A stretch of 64,000 nucleotides of DNA, from positions 2,707,183-2,771,182 of the forward strand of contig NW_020194512.1 of the NCBI RefSeq assembly GCF_002865645.1, given 5' to 3'. Both the position numbers and the translations under genes were made by a program. Each line of letters begins with the position of its first letter. The first letter of the stretch is position 1. Of the stretch, positions 35,341-50,949 are shown in pieces. The notes below the pieces were generated by a model. It saw only the letters and a list, made by a program, of their open reading frames with translations, did no database searches and was not told the DNA's origin. Source of the stretch: Hyaloscypha bicolor E (lineage: Eukaryota; Ascomycota; Leotiomycetes; Helotiales; Hyaloscyphaceae).

Positions 35341-38300
35341 TATTTCTTTCCTAAATAAATCGTTTATAATTTACTAATTTGCCTAAAAGAATTTATAAGG
35401 AAATACTAGCTTAAATATATAATTCTATTTTATAAAAACAAGTAAAAGAAATACTAAAAACTAAAACAAATAGCTTAAGAAAAAAAAGAATTATATAATA
35501 TTATTCTTTTTATAACTTTTATTCTTTCGAATTTTATACTAATCTTATAATCTAGTTATATTAAAATCGGAATTATAAGCTAGACTTAATATTTTATTTT
35601 ATTTTTATTTCCGGAATATAGTATCCTTATAAAGAAAGCAGCTATTTAAGTTTATTAAAGGCCCTTTTTTTTTATAAATAGAGCAGCTATATAATTACTA
35701 ATCTTATATTTATTATTATTATTTTATTTGGCTTTTATTTTTCTTTATTACTTTTTTTATTTTAGAATAAGTAAAATACCTTTATTACTAATAGTCAGAT
35801 ATCTAGTATTATTTATTTATATATTATTAGAAATAGAATTCGAGTTATTTTACTTTATTTTATTTTTATTTCTATTAAAAATATTCTAAATATATGTCTT
35901 AGTTTCTTATTTAAATATATAAAATAATAAAAGAAAGTAATTTATAAATAGAGCTATATCTTCTAAAATAATATTAGACTATTATATATAAGAAAAGAAA
36001 GTTAGTAAGCCAAAGTAATTTTCTGAATTATTAAGGCTAGAAGCTAGTTTATAAAAGCTATTAGGGAATTCGAAATATTAGTTATTAGAATAGAATTCTA
36101 TATTACTTTCGGATTCGAATAAGCTTGGAAACGGTTTAGTAAGTAGCTTATTAATAAAGTCTTTATTAAAAGAATTATTAATTACTTTTTATTTCAAATC
36201 TCTTTTTTTTAAACCGGACTTAATATTACTTTTCTTATTAGATTTATTACTAGATTCTTATAAGGTTTTAAAAATAGCCTTGGATTTAGTCTTGAAATAA
36301 GAAAATATAATATTTATATAACTATAATAATTAATAATTAGATAGAAATAGTTTTTATTTTTATAATATTTATGGATTTTTTTTTAAAGAAATACAAATC
36401 TATAATAAGAAATAGAAATTCCGGGTTATCTTTTAAAATATATTTAAAAGCCATATATAAATAATTATTATAATAGTATTTCTCTAGAATAAAAATATCT
36501 TAGAAAGCAAATATAATATTAGAAATAGTTATACTATAAACTCTATAAATATAAATTATAAATTTATTCGAATTTATTTAAAAAGAATGAATTATATTTT
36601 TCTAAAATAATATAATTAGTTTATAGAAATAGATTTAATAATGCCTTACTTATAGAATTTAATTCTATAAGACTAATTATAGTATAAAATAGTTTAGTAA
36701 TATATTTAATCTAAAAGAATTTTTATTAATAGGAAATCTCGGGATTTTAAAATTATATAATTTAAAAATAAAAATTATTCTAAGAGATTTCATTTTCTAA
36801 GGTTTTACTATTATTAGAAAGAGCTATAAAGTTTATAAATACTAGATAGAAATCTTATTTTAGCTTATTTTTATAGAAAGATATAAAAGTAAAACTAATT
36901 AGAATTCCCTAATTAGTAAAAATAATATTACCTAAAAGCTATTCGAAATTCTTTTATTTACTAATTTTCTCTAATTTCTTTAATAATATTATTTCTAAAC
37001 TAGGCTTAAGAAAATTAAAAAAGTAATAATTATATTTAGTTTTAATTAATATATTAGTTTTATTCTAGAAATAAGAAATAATTTTAATATAATAATATTC
37101 GGAATTATTCTTAAATATAATAGAACTAGATAGTAAAATATAGTTATAGATTTACTTAAAGAAAATAGAAAATAGTAAAGTTAATTTCTTTAGAATTAAT
37201 TTCTTTAAAGTTAATTTTTTTAAGAAATCGGGAATATTAGTTTAAATTTAGGATATTTATATTATTTTATTTTTTATTTACGGAATCTAATAAATAATAT
37301 CTGAATAAGCTATTAGATATATTTTACTATTTTTATATATAATATAAATCGCTAAATAAAAACCCAAATTAGAATTAATAAATTATTATATAATTAAATA
37401 AACTATATTTAAAAAATAGAAGCTATAGAATTCTTGGCCTAAAATAGTTATATAATAAATATATATAAGGAATTCCCGGTTAATAAGATTATAGAAAAAG
37501 GCTTTATTATTAATTAGGGCCTTATTTATTATCTAATTAGCTATAAAGTTAGAATAGATAGCGGTTTTATTATAAATAAAAGAAACTAAATCTTTTTAAA
37601 AAATAATATTATAAATATAAATATTTATATAATTCGAAATAGAAATAAAAATATATTTCTAGAAACTAAAACTAATTTATTTTCGGAAAAAGATATTTCG
37701 AATTATTTTTTTAAATAATTTATATCTTTTTCTAATATAGAAATTCGGAATATTATAATAGTTATATTATAACTTTTTAAATAGTTTTTATAATCTGCTT
37801 CTTTTTATTTTTATTTTTAATTTTTAATTTCAAGTATTTTATATATTTTCAAATATAGAATATATAAGCGGCTTTAATAAATATAATAAGAATTAAAAAA
37901 AGCTTAATTTATTTATTTATTGGGATTTAGAAGAAATAGAGGTTTTTGTATTTAAAATATTATTTGAAATATTCCGAAAAATTATAGATATAAATATATT
38001 TATTAAGATTTTAAGACTTAGATTTAGTAAATTTTATTTTTAAGCCAAACTTAAAAAAACTCTTTTAATTTAATTTAATTATAGTATTAATGTTTTTGCC
38101 TTCTATTTATAAATTAATAAGCTTTTTAATTATAACCTTATAAACTACTTATATTTTAGCCTAATTATAATTATTAATAATAAGATTAATATAAGATTCT
38201 TTAATTTTTTCTTAGATATTTTATAAGATATAACTAGTAAATTTATTAATAAATCCAGAAATTTCTTTAAATAGCTCGAACTCATATTTATTAGGGGTTT

Positions 38301-39991
38301 TAATATCGAAAATAATAGATATTAGAATATTAACTAGAGGTTTAGCTATTAGTAAGAAATAAATATTTCTATTTATATTTTTATTAGCTTTTATAATTAT
38401 AAGTTTTTAGATATATTAGTTAGTAGCTTTTCTAGGCTTATTTCCGGCTATATTAATTTATTTCTAAACCGGGTTTAATAAAAGATTATTTTATAATTTC
38501 GGTATAATATTATTAATTATAAAAAGAGTAATATTAGAGACTTAATTAGAAAAGGCCTTATTTCCAAGAATTATATAACTAGTTAAAAAGAGCTTAATTA
38601 ATCTAATATAGTTTAAAACTAAATTATATTAATTTAAGATTAATTTCTTAAAAAGATTAATATTTTCTTTATTAAAATCCGGCTAATTATCTTATTTATT
38701 CTTGCTTATTAAGGAGCCTAATAGCTTATATAAATATAAGTGCTTTAATAATAGTATCTAGGCTAATTAAATAGCTTTTACTTTAAAGTTAGTATTTTGG
38801 GCTTTCTGAATTCAGATAAATTACTAGAATTAAGATATCTCGAGTATTTTTCTCTTATATAGCTCTAATATAGTTTAGACTCTAATTATATTTATTACAA
38901 GTAGTAATAACTACTTTAGTAATAAAAATAAAAGAGCTAAATCTATTTTAAAAAATCTTTTAATTTTATTTACTAAGCTTTTTTATATATAATATTTACT
39001 ATTTATATTATATAATAGATTAGCTATTAAAAACTAATATAACTTTATTAGTACTAGTATTAATAAGTTTAATTATATCGGGTTATTTTTTTTTAGTAAA
39101 GTTTAATTAATAGTTTTTATTATATTTTCGAGACTAATAATTATTTAATTATTATAAAATATCTTAGTATTTGTTTCTAAACCGGGCTCAAAAATACTTA
39201 ATATTCCGGATTTTCCAGATATATAATTAATTTTCTTGAAAAAAGCCTTATTCTTTTTTTTATATAGTATTATTCGAGAGCTAGTACAGGATATTATAAA
39301 CGGGATTAGAAAGCTGAATCTAGAGAATTCTGGATTGCTTTTTTAAGAAATAAGATATAGTTTACTAGTTAAAGAAGTTTCTAAGTTTTATTTGAGCTCT
39401 AATATTTCTAAGCCGGATTTAATAATAATATTTAGTAAATAGAACTACTTCTAATAATTAGTAAAAGTAGTAAATATATTAGAATTTATAGTAAGAATTT
39501 CTTCCTAAGCCGGGCTTAAAAAATTTTTTATTAGAGTAAGAACTTTTTAAACTTTTTATTTATTAATTTCCCAAAAAGTTAATTTTATTATAAAAAACCC
39601 AGAAATTACTTATAAAGTAATTTTTATAAAAGTTAAAAAAATATATAAGAAAAATAATTAAATTTACTAAAAAATATATAAAGAGATTTTTATAGATATT
39701 TTTCTAGGTTTTTAGAACTATAATATATAATAAAAGAATATAAAGCTTTTTTAAAATAAATATAGTAAATAAAGATAAAATACAGAAATATATTTAAAGT
39801 TAAAACTCTTTTTTAAATAAATAAATAAAAATTTTCCCGGTTAAATTAAAATCCGTTCTAGTATTTTTCTAAAATTATAAAATTAATTTATTTAAATACT
39901 AAATACTTTATAATATACTCGTTTCGTTTTTTAAGAATATATTATTTCTTAGTATATTAAAGTTAGGAAATAATAAAAAAATATTAAAACG

Positions 39992-40089
39992 AAAAATAAA
40001 TAATTAAAAAATAAATAATTAAAAAATAAATAATTAAAAAATAAATAATTAAAAAATAAATAATTAAAAAATAAATAATTAAAAAATAG
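39992..40089 (+). repeat. 15-bp minisatellite
   Basis: About 6.5 head-to-tail copies of AAAAAATAAATAATT, nearly perfect, in an otherwise decayed region. Confidence 0.95.
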
Positions 40090-40979
40090 AAAATAATAAT
40101 AAAAAAAAGAAAAAAAGTAAAAATAAATTAATAAATAAACGGAATTTATAATATTATTATTTTATTTACTAAATAGTAAATATATTAGGCTTTTTATATA
40201 TTTATAAAAGTAGATAAAATTATTACTAATTAGAATTAAGTAGATTCTTTTATTAAATTCCTAGTTTTAATAATAGCTTTATTAGAATCTTTATTTATAA
40301 TTAGTATATTTTTCTAAAACTTGTTTTTATTTAAAGAATTTATTTTATTCGAATTGTTTTCGGAATTATTTTTAATTAGAATAAAGGTATTTTTCTTATA
40401 TATAAACTTTTTAAAGCAATTTCTAATATAAATACCTTTTAATTTAGTTTTATTTATTTTTTCTAGTTTATAATATTTTTTTTTTAGAAAAGTAACTTTT
40501 ATATAATATAGATCTATTTATTAAAAGCTAAACTTAGTATTTAAAATTATATTTATAATATATTAGAAATAATATATAAGAATAATATTTTTAGCTTTAA
40601 TTTCTTTTAGATAAAAATAATATTTAATATTAAAGGCTTTTTTATCTTATTTCTAAAAGTATTATTTATAAAGTATAATTTCTTCTATATTTTTATTATA
40701 TAACTAGAATTACTAAATATAAATCTATAAAAACTTATCTCTTATTTTAGCCTTTATTTAATTTAGGAGCCTTTATATAGGAAATCTTATCTTATAAAGA
40801 AAAATAGCTTCTTTTTTATAAATTAAAAAAAAGGGTATTATATTAATTAATTTATAAATTAAGATATATTTAGCTAATAATATTACTAAAAGATATTTTC
40901 TCTAATATTTTCCTCTTCTATATATATAAGCTAGAGTTTTTCTAATTAAATAATAACTATATTTAATTTCTTTATTTGC

Positions 40980-43000
40980 TTTTAAATTATATATAGAAAT
41001 CTATATTTATTAAATATTATACTTAGTTATAAAAACCTTAGTAATATTTTTATTTTCCGGGCCTTTATTAATAACTAGTTTTCCGAAAATACTATATTAG
41101 TATATAATTTCTTTTTAAATAAAATCTATTATTATTTCCGAAATAGCTTTAAATAATATCCTGGCTTTTAGCTAGTTAAATAAATCTTCTCTTATATTAA
41201 TAAAGTACTTTTTCTTATTATTATTTAGTAAATAAATTATATTAAGTATTATTTTCTTTTAAAGGCTTATTATATAAATAAAATATAATAGTTCTTTTAT
41301 TTAGTTTATTTTTCTTTTCTAATATAAAATATAACTAAATATATAATTCTAGTAATTAGTATAATAGCTTTTCTAAAAAAAGATATTAGTTACCTATTTA
41401 TAAGTATTTTTATATTCTTTATATCTAAGCTTCTTATAATATTAGTAAATAATCTCTTTTCTTTTTTTAGGGCTATTAATAATAAGATATATTAGTATTT
41501 CTCTATTTTTCTATTTATATAAATCTTTATTAATAATAGAATATAATAGTATTTTCCCTTTAAAATTAAAGAATTCTTTATAATTTATCTCGGCTGGTTT
41601 TTTAAAGCTTTATAAAAAGCAAATAATATACTAAGAAGCTAATAAATATCCTTTATTTAAAGATTTATTTTTTTAAGCCGGATTTAATAAAAAACCGGAT
41701 TTCTTTTAATATTTTTTTATTAGTATAACTATAATTATATTTAGTTTAGTAATAATTTAATTATTAATATCTATTTTATAAGCTTTATTTATATTATTAG
41801 AGGAAGTTCTTTTCTTTTATAAGAAACTATTTATAGCTATATTCTTTTTTTTTTTGAATAAATTTAATTTTAAAATCGAATAGCTATATTTAAATAATCT
41901 ATTAGATTAATAAGAAATCTGGCAGGTCTAAAGTAACTTTATTTAGCTAAGCTATAAGTATTACTATATTAGTTTCAAGAATAAAGTAAATACTAATTAA
42001 ATAGAATCTTATTTTCTTAAAGACTTTTAGAGCTTTTTAATATTTTTATTTAATAATATTATAATTTCTTTCTATAATATTCTAGAGATTATTCTTAAAC
42101 TAGATTAAATATTTTTATTTCTAGATATCTAGCTATTATAATACCGTCTTTTATCCAGTAAAGCTTATATTTACTATTAAGATAATCTTTCTAATATTTT
42201 TTAAATAATTAATTAAAATAAAACCCAATATCTCTATTAATACCTTTTATAGTATTTCTATTATAGTTTTCTATTTTGGCCCAAAGAAAAAAGTAATATT
42301 TTTCTTTAAAAGTTAAGAAACGAATTCTATAATTATTTTAAAATACTTGATTTAAATATAGTAAAAAATATAAATTCCGAGAAACTCATATATTTTTTTA
42401 GTATTTCCCGAATATTACTATTCGAGAATTTTAATAACTCTGGCTATTAGTAAATATCTTTCATTTATATTAGTTATAAACCTAATAAGCTTTAGTCTAA
42501 ATATATAAAACTAAGATTTCGAACTAATAATAGCTTTTATTTATTTTATTTATTCCAAAATTATATCTAGATTTCAAATATATTTTAATATAAAGTATTA
42601 GATTCCGGGAACTATTTTTTTAAAGTTATAATAAGTTTTAGGGCCCTTTATTCTAATATTATTTATATATAACTTAATAATTTCGGAAATAATATTATAT
42701 AATATTATCTAGATAATATAAATAAACTAGCTAATTGAATTAATTATATTTTATAAAAAGAATATTATTTATAAGAAACTAATTAATATAATAAAAGCAG
42801 TTATATTCCGAGATTTAAATACTAGAAGAGCCTAATTATATTCCGAGAAGAAATTAATTAATAAAGTTATTATATATCTTATAAATTCTTTAGTAAATTT
42901 ATTAATTTAAAAAAAGAGATTACTATTTCGAATTATAATCTTATTTATATTTATAATAATACTTATAAGTCGGTATTTTCTCTTTTTCTTTTTAGTAATA
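40980..43000 (-). pseudogene. gypsy-2 Pol remnant (RT, RNase H, integrase)
   Basis: RNase H reads ALKVFKKIRFYLISIYFILE then a TLDLP segment, matching the KECRAVLKALKKLRFWL..VHFVLET..ATDLPGA family signature. The integrase reads GKLVINKGPENKNIIKVFIT and then ISIYNLKANKEIKY where HPQANG.VE is expected (His changed). An RT-like YLDN lies upstream on this strand. Stops interrupt all of these. Confidence 0.75.
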
Positions 43001-46000
43001 AAAAACCAGGAATTATAATATAGGCTATAAGAGTATTCTATTATTTTCTATTTAATTTATTCTTTTAATATATTTATTACCTTTCCTATTAATATTCTTG
43101 AAATAGGAAAATTAAATATTTACTAGGCTTTATAATTAATTATATAAATCTTCTAGAAAAGAGTAATTTCGGGTTAAATAATTCTATAATATATTTAATT
43201 AAAGGCAAGAGCCTTTTTCCGATTTATAAAAACATCTAATAAAAGTTCTCTTTTTCTGAAATTAATTTGTTTCTAATAATTAGCTTATTAGCTCTTTCCT
43301 TAGTTAATCGAGAACCTGGAAAAAGATTAGAAAAGCATTAAATTAAATTATTTAAGTTTTTATATTTTCTATTATATCTCGGAATAGATTTCTCTAAACG
43401 GGCCTTCCGGAGCCAGTTATTATTACTAAATAAAGCCTTTTCTATTAAAGTACTTAAATTAATAGAATATACTTTATTAGCTTTTTACTTATAGAATATT
43501 TTAACTTAAATAGGTTTTTATAGGGCAGAATTCTTGAGTATTAATATAAAAAAAAGTTAAAATTAAGAATTCTTTCTAATTCTTTTTAGCTTTATTAAAT
43601 AGAAAAATAAAAGAATTCTTTTTAAAAGAATAGAGAATTTAAATAATATAAATAGTAATATTAATTTCGGGATTTTAGCTTTCTAAACTTCTTTCTAAGC
43701 CCGGCTTAAAAATATTACTTAAATCGCCCTTTATAATAGAGTCTTATAAGCTTATTAATTTTAGTTCTTTTTTCTTTTTTCTTTTTCTTTTACTAGTATA
43801 TTACCTAATTCTTATACCGGCTTCTAGTTTTCCGATTCTTTACTATTAATATATATAGAATTACTAGTAATAATAATTATAATTATATAATTATAATTAC
43901 TATTCTTTAGCTTAGCTCTAATTATATTATTAGATTTATAAAGAAATATTAGCTCGGTTTTAATAAAATAAAATATACTTAAAAAAAGATTAATTATTTT
44001 ATTATTAATAACTAAGAAATTTATAAAATTAACTAATTCTCTAATAATAACCTTAATATATTAATAAATACTAAATAAGAATATTTTACTAAAACTAATA
44101 CTTTAAAAAACAAGATTTTTTCAGTTTTAATAACCAAGCCGCTTCTATTAGCTAACTTTTTAAATATAATATTTATTTTAGCTCTATTATTAAATATTAC
44201 TTATATATATGTTTTTTATAAATAATAATTTCTATTTTTAATATATATATAATAGAACTCGGAATATTTAAAGTATTTAATATTATAATATAAAGGAATA
44301 TTATTTCGAGCTATTAATTCTTTTCCGGAATTATATATATATAAAGTCTAAGGATATTAGTAATATTAATAAAGGTATTTATTATTTAAATACTTTATAT
44401 ATTCTATATTTTTTATATATCTAATACTTTATCTCTAATCTAATAATTATTTCTATTTTCTTAAAAAACAAAAGAATATTTTCGGTTAAGGATTTAAGAG
44501 AAAGAGATACTAGATAAAAAAAAGAAGTTTCCTAAATATATAATACTAAGCAGAATTACTATTAGGTATCTAATAGTAATTTTAGCTCTTTCCGGAATTT
44601 TATATTTATTAATATATCGAGAATATTTTCTTTTTTTTTGGGAATAAATACTTTATAGAAACTTTTATTATTTCTTTATTTATAATTTCTTTAATATTAG
44701 TATTAGTATTTTACTAGGCTTTATTATTCTTATTCTTATTAATTATAGTTCCGGATTCCTAAATTCTAGTAGCTCTTATATTATAATAGGAAATATTATA
44801 ATAACTCTTCTTTTCTAATTAAGTTTTAAATATTTTTAAAGAATTATTAAATTTTATAAACTTGGTTTTTCCTTTTTTAATTATTATAATATTTATATTT
44901 AAAGGTTTTTTATAAAAGAAATCTTCTAAAAACGAGCTATAATTAATATTAGCTTTATAAATACTTATAATCTGGCTTTTAAAAATAGTTATAGATTTAG
45001 AAAAAGAAGAATCAGATATAATTATTTCCTTTTTAATTATAATATTTTAAAAAGAACTCGAAAAGTATTAATTCTATATCTATTCGAGAAAAATATAAAA
45101 AGATTAATTAATAACAAATTTACTAATATAAATAGGCGAATATTAAAGAGTATTATTTAAAGAATAATTAAACTAATTAATATTAAAGTTTATACTAGCT
45201 ATAGCTAGTTAAATCTAGAGGTTATAAAAGTAAATTAGTTTAAGCTTATTAGTATTATATTAAGGTTTTTTAAACCCAAATACAATTTTCTATTATAGTT
45301 AAAATAGTATATACTAGCTTTAAAGTTTTATAAATAGTTTGAATAATAATTAGTATAATATTCTATATTATTAATCTTGGCTTATTCTAGTAATACTAGT
45401 ATTAAATATCTTATATATTAATAAAAGAATTAATATTAAATATATAAATAATATTATAAGAATTATAGCTTTTATAGAGTTCTTTTTAAGAATCTAAATT
45501 AGCTAAATAAAATTATATTAAGAACTTATTAATATTTCTTTTATTTATTAATCCGTTAAAATAAATCTTTAGATTAGCTATTTTTTTAATTAGAATATTA
45601 ATCTGGGCCCTTTTAACTAGAGGCAAGCTAGTAGCTATTATAAAAGAAAGCTTTTTAGTATTTTTAGGAATTTTAATTAAACGGCTATATTCTTATATTA
45701 GATTTCTAATATTAGATTTATATTCTACTATTAGTTCTTTTTATAGCTCTAAAGCCTTATTTATTTAATTAACCTATATAAATTCTAAAGCACTTTTATA
45801 AAGCTCTTTAAACTTTATATAGATTTCAAACTTGAGATTATTAATATAATATTTAATAAAAAGCTTTTTTTTAGTACTTTTAAAAAAGTTCTAAAAGAAA
45901 TAGATAATTTTAATTAACTTTAAATAGAACTTTCTTATTTACTAATATTATAGAAATAAATATATATTAATAATAATAGTTTTTAATAGCTTGGCTATTC

Positions 46001-47210
46001 CGGTTAATCTTTATAAACTCAGAAAGAAAACTTATTAAATATATTAATTAGTAGCTATTCTCGGATCTAAACTCGGTCTTTAGTATTTTAATAAGATTAT
46101 TTCATGTCTTATTTGTTTTATTAAATTTAAATAGAGATTTAATAATTTCCTTATAAATAGTATTATAGTATTATAGTAGCTTTCCTTTCTTATTAATAAT
46201 AGAATAGATATTATATAAATCTATATAATAATTAATAAAATCAGTAATATTAAATCTAGTAAAGATTGGAATTTCTTTCGAGCCTAGTATAAGTAGTAAG
46301 AAACGGAAAGAAAAAGTATTTAATATTATAAATAGACTTATTAGATTCGAGAATATATTAATTAGAGTTTTTTTAAAAGGAATTCTAATAGAAAATAAAG
46401 TATTATTTAGTATATTTCTATAAGGAATTATTAAAACTGGAAAATTTAGGCCAAATATGTCTTTTATAAGCTATAATTATCTCTTTTTAACTAGAGAACT
46501 AACTGGTTTATATTTTCTTTTAATTAATAATATTAGAAAAATATTTGTATTTTTATAATCTTAGTTTAGAAAGTTCTAGATAAAAAGATTCTATATTTTA
46601 ATTATTTCTAAATAGATTATTTATAAATTAAATTCAAGAACTTTTTATTTCTCGGAATATTACTATTTTAATTTCTTTTTAAGCCGGGCTTAATAATAAA
46701 TTCCGAGTTAAGTAATTAAATATCTCGGTAATCTTTCTAATAATTCTTACTAATATTATAATTATAATTAAAAATAACCAAGTTAGCTTATATATAGTAT
46801 ATTTAAAGAGTTTCTCGAATTTAGCTTATTTCCGGATTTCCTAATATAACTATTTAGCTACTATTATTATAGTATTAGGCCTATTAATAATATTACTTTA
46901 ATTATTAAATACCGGTTTTAAAATACTATTTCCAGAAAAATATATTAAATATCTCGTTTTCTTTCTATTAGCTTTATAAGTTTTGGTTTTTGCTTTAATT
47001 CTTTTTCCGTTTTCTTTTTTATAATTTCCGATTTTTTTTTAGGGTTTTTAGTATTATCTATTATTCTTTAGACTAAGCCTTTTATTTTTTTATTTCTTTT
47101 CTTTCCTATTAGATTTCGTTATAATTATAATATTAAGAAACTATTAGTTTATTTCCCTAAAAGAAGAAATTAATTTATATTAAAATTCTTTCTATATTAT
47201 TTATTAATAA

Positions 47211-47425
47211 AGAAAGAAAGATATAAGGAAATATAATATATAATAAGAAATTAGCTAAAAGTAATTATAAATTAAGAAAATATTATATTAGTAAAATATA
47301 TATTAGGTTATTTAATATCTCTTTATAAAAAGAATAAGGGCTAAATATAAAAAAGAGAAAAGAACTAAGGAATTATATAAGAATATATAATTATATTAAA
47401 TATTAGTATAATTTCTATTATATTA
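47211..47425 (-). repeat. LTR of gypsy-2 (5' LTR for a minus-strand element)
   Basis: ~215 bp, partner of 35,128-35,340. Confidence 0.8.
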
Positions 47426-48694
47426 TCTTGAATTATTTATAATTAGTAAAATAAAGAATATTTTTATTTTTGTTTTTATAATTATAGTATTTAAAATTAT
47501 ATTTTTTTAATATTTAAATGTATTTAATCTAAGGCTATTAAATACTAATATTTTTATTTTTAGGTATTATTTATTATAAATTTATTCGGATTTAAATAAT
47601 TATATTAAATATATATTTTTATATTTCAAAAATAAATAATAAAGATATAGCTATACTAGCTTTAACCTTAGCCTGAATTTTAATCTCCTTCTAAAAATAA
47701 TTTTAATTCTAATATATAATACTATTACTAAAGCTCTTTTTTATTAAAAATATATTAAATATAACTTTAGATAATAGTTCTAATAAAGGCAAAAGTAGTA
47801 GAAAAGGCAATAAAGATATAAATAAATAAAAAGATAATATTTATAATATATCCTCTAATAATCCAGATTTAGTTTATAATATCCTTTTCTATTACTATAT
47901 TTAATTAATAAACCTTTCTATTTCTCGACTTCTATCTTATATATAACCTCTTTTCTCTTCTTTTCTTTCTTTTCTTCTTTTTCCTTTATAATAATACTTT
48001 AATCTCCTTATATTACCTAATAATACTACTAAAATAGTAAAGCGAATTAATAATAAGGCTAAAGTTAGAGAAATAGAGCTATATTAGAATATAGAGCTAA
48101 AGGAATTAGAAAAAGATAAGGCAAATCTAAAAATAAGCTTAATATATATTTATAGAATTGAATTCTTTTAAGCTTATATTATTTATAGTAATAAAAAGAG
48201 ACTAAAAGGCCCTTTTAAATACTATATAGTTATAAAAGGCGAATTTAATAATACTTATATAAATTATAAATATAATAATAATAATAAAGTCTATATTTTC
48301 TATTAATTTAATACTAATTCTACTAAGTCTAAAAAGCCTTATTCTATATCTATAAAACCCTTTATATTATAGCCTCGATTACTTATAAGATATAAAAGCG
48401 AGTATAAAAACAGATATAAAATCAGAAAATAAAAGGAAAGGAAGTTATAATAAAAAAGGAAAATAAGAATACTAAAGAAAAAGAGGATAAAGGAAATATA
48501 AATAATTCAAGTAATATAAATAATATAGAAAATACGGATAATAAAAGAGATATATCTTATAATTTATAGAACTTGCCTTACAAACTATATAAGTTAAAGA
48601 GAAATTAGAAATAGTTAAAAATAAAATATATATATTATATTTTAGGAGAATATTATAACAGAAATAAATATAAATACTAGTACTTTATAATAGA
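47426..48694. other. AT-rich spacer between gypsy-2 and gypsy-3
   Basis: 1.27 kb of RIP-like sequence with a pyrimidine-rich run near 47,930-48,000. I see no family motif. Confidence 0.45.
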
Positions 48695-49013
48695 TATATA
48701 TAATAATATATAAACAGGTATTAGATATTATAGAACTAGTTTCCTATTTTGGGTAAAGCTTATAATCGGAATTATATAAGTAATTGGAATTATATAGATT
48801 ATATAAGATTATATTTCCTAGTTAAGTAAAATACTTTATAGGCTTAGCTAAGTACTAGAAAATATATAAAAAGACACTTCTAGCTTTAGAAAGAAGTATT
48901 AATTAGTCTTTTATTAGAATTAATTCTTGAAATTAGTTATATTTACAAGTATTATTCTATAACTTACTTATCTTAACTATTTATATATTATTCTACTATT
49001 ATATATCTTATAT
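48695..49013 (+). repeat. Left LTR of gypsy-3
   Basis: ~319 bp; direct repeat of 55,365-55,683. It contains ACAGGTATTAGATATTATAG and TCGGAATTATATAAGTAATT. Ends are approximate because the borders are AT-only. Confidence 0.85.
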
Positions 49014-50949
49014 TCTAATTAATTCAACCTTCGAGAAATAGTTTATTATAAGATAGTTAAGCTATTAATAGACAAAACTATTAATGGCTAGAGTATTAAC
49101 TAGAAAAAGTGCCTCTATTACTACTAGGGTAATCTAGCCAGATATCCAGGAAAGTACCCAGTTAAGTACTCTTTATATTACTTAATTAGAAGAAGAAAAT
49201 AGAACTCAGATATCCCTAGAACTAGCTAGTAAAATAATAATAATAGAGAAATTAGTAGCGGCTTACTATTATATTACTAAATTAGAAGTAGAAATATAAT
49301 AGTGAGAGAATCTAAAGAAACTAGAAGCTCAGATTCATTATCTTAAAAATATTCGGATATCTGGTATAGAATCCGTTATATTTCTAATAGTACCCTTAGT
49401 TTAGAGAGCTTTAAAAACCCGAGAACTACTTATTTACTAGAGAAAGAGTATTAAAAAAGCCCAGGACTTCTTTTACTAGATAGAGTTAAAATAGTATAAA
49501 AATAGTAGAATTACCTGAGCTACTAATATAGTAAAGGTTATATATTATACTTCCTGTTTTAAGGATATTACCAGGGATATCTGGAAATATAAAAAGTAAT
49601 TAGTAAATATTAATACTATAGATTAGGAAACCTTTATTAAGTTTATAAAGAATTCTATTTTGGATCTAGAGAACTATAGTAATAATGCCTTTACTAAGTT
49701 TAAGAATACTAAATAATAGCCAGGCTAGAGTATCTAAAGTTTTATATCTTATTTAGATAGCCTATTAAATAACTTAGAATATATAAGTTTACTATAAAAG
49801 CGGAATAACTTATTTAATAGCTTAAGGTAGAAGATTTGGGACGAGATTAATTATTAAGGAAATATTTTATAAGAAAGAAAGAAGCTTATTTCTATAGCTA
49901 TAAGAGTTAAGAATAATTTGAATCTGTTTATTTAACAGAAATATAATAATAACCTAATAGGATAGTAAAAGAAAAGAAATAGGAGAAAAGAAAAAGGAAA
50001 TAATAAAGAAAAACAGAAAAGAAGTATATTTCTATTATAAGGTTTATAAAACCGGAATAGTAAAGATATAGTAATAGGGTCTAATATAGTACCCGTATTA
50101 GAATCTATAAGACCGGATATAATTTACTTTATTTACTAGAAAGAGGGTTATTATACTACTATTTACCCAAATTAGGGGAAACCGATTTACTATAACTATA
50201 ATAAGTCTAGCTATAAATTATATAAGTATCCAGAATTAAAAAAGCCGGGAAACAGATATATTTTATAATAGTTATACTCGTTTATACTATAGAGAATAAA
50301 GCCCCTAAAACGAGAATAGTAATTGAGATTACTATTAAAATAAGAAAAGATAAATAAAGAATTAGAGTATTAATTAATTCGAGTATAAAAGCTAATTATA
50401 TAAAGAAGAGACTAGCTTTAGATATAAGTATTCCGTTAATATTAAAGGTAACTTTCTTATTCTTACTAGAAAAAAGAAGAATCTATTTATATAGAGATTA
50501 CATTTTTAGAATTATTACTAAAAATATATTAAGGAACTAAAAAAAGACTAATATATACTTTATATTATATAATTTCGATTTGAACTATATTAATATAATA
50601 TTTGGATTTTTATAGCTCTATTAAATCGATTTCCTGATTTTTTTTAGAAAGATAATATAGAGATACCAGATTTGACTATAGAAAATTAAAGCTCTAAATA
50701 CTAGGAAGTTTACTAAAGTAGTAAAATATAAGATATATGTTTTTCTATTAATTGCTTATTTTATAATAAATAACCGAAGGGTTACTACTATTACTATAAA
50801 CGGAATAATTATATTTTCTAAGAAATATTAGAACCTTTTTTAAGTATTTTCTATAGAGGCTATAGATATATTACCTAACTATTATATAATAGAATATTAT
50901 ATAAATCTGAAACTAGGGTTCTAACTACTATATAATCCTATATATACCT

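Larger units (their letters stand above)
35128..47425 (-). mobile_element. Long Ty3/gypsy LTR retrotransposon gypsy-2, minus strand
   Basis: Direct ~213-bp LTRs bound 12.3 kb. On the minus strand an RT-like YLDN stretch (about 42,700), an RNase H (about 41,900-42,100) and an integrase core (about 41,000-41,400) follow in gypsy order. The length is well above usual. The 35.4-40 kb part, downstream of integrase, is unexplained and may be extra coding sequence or another insertion. No open frame remains. Confidence 0.75.
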
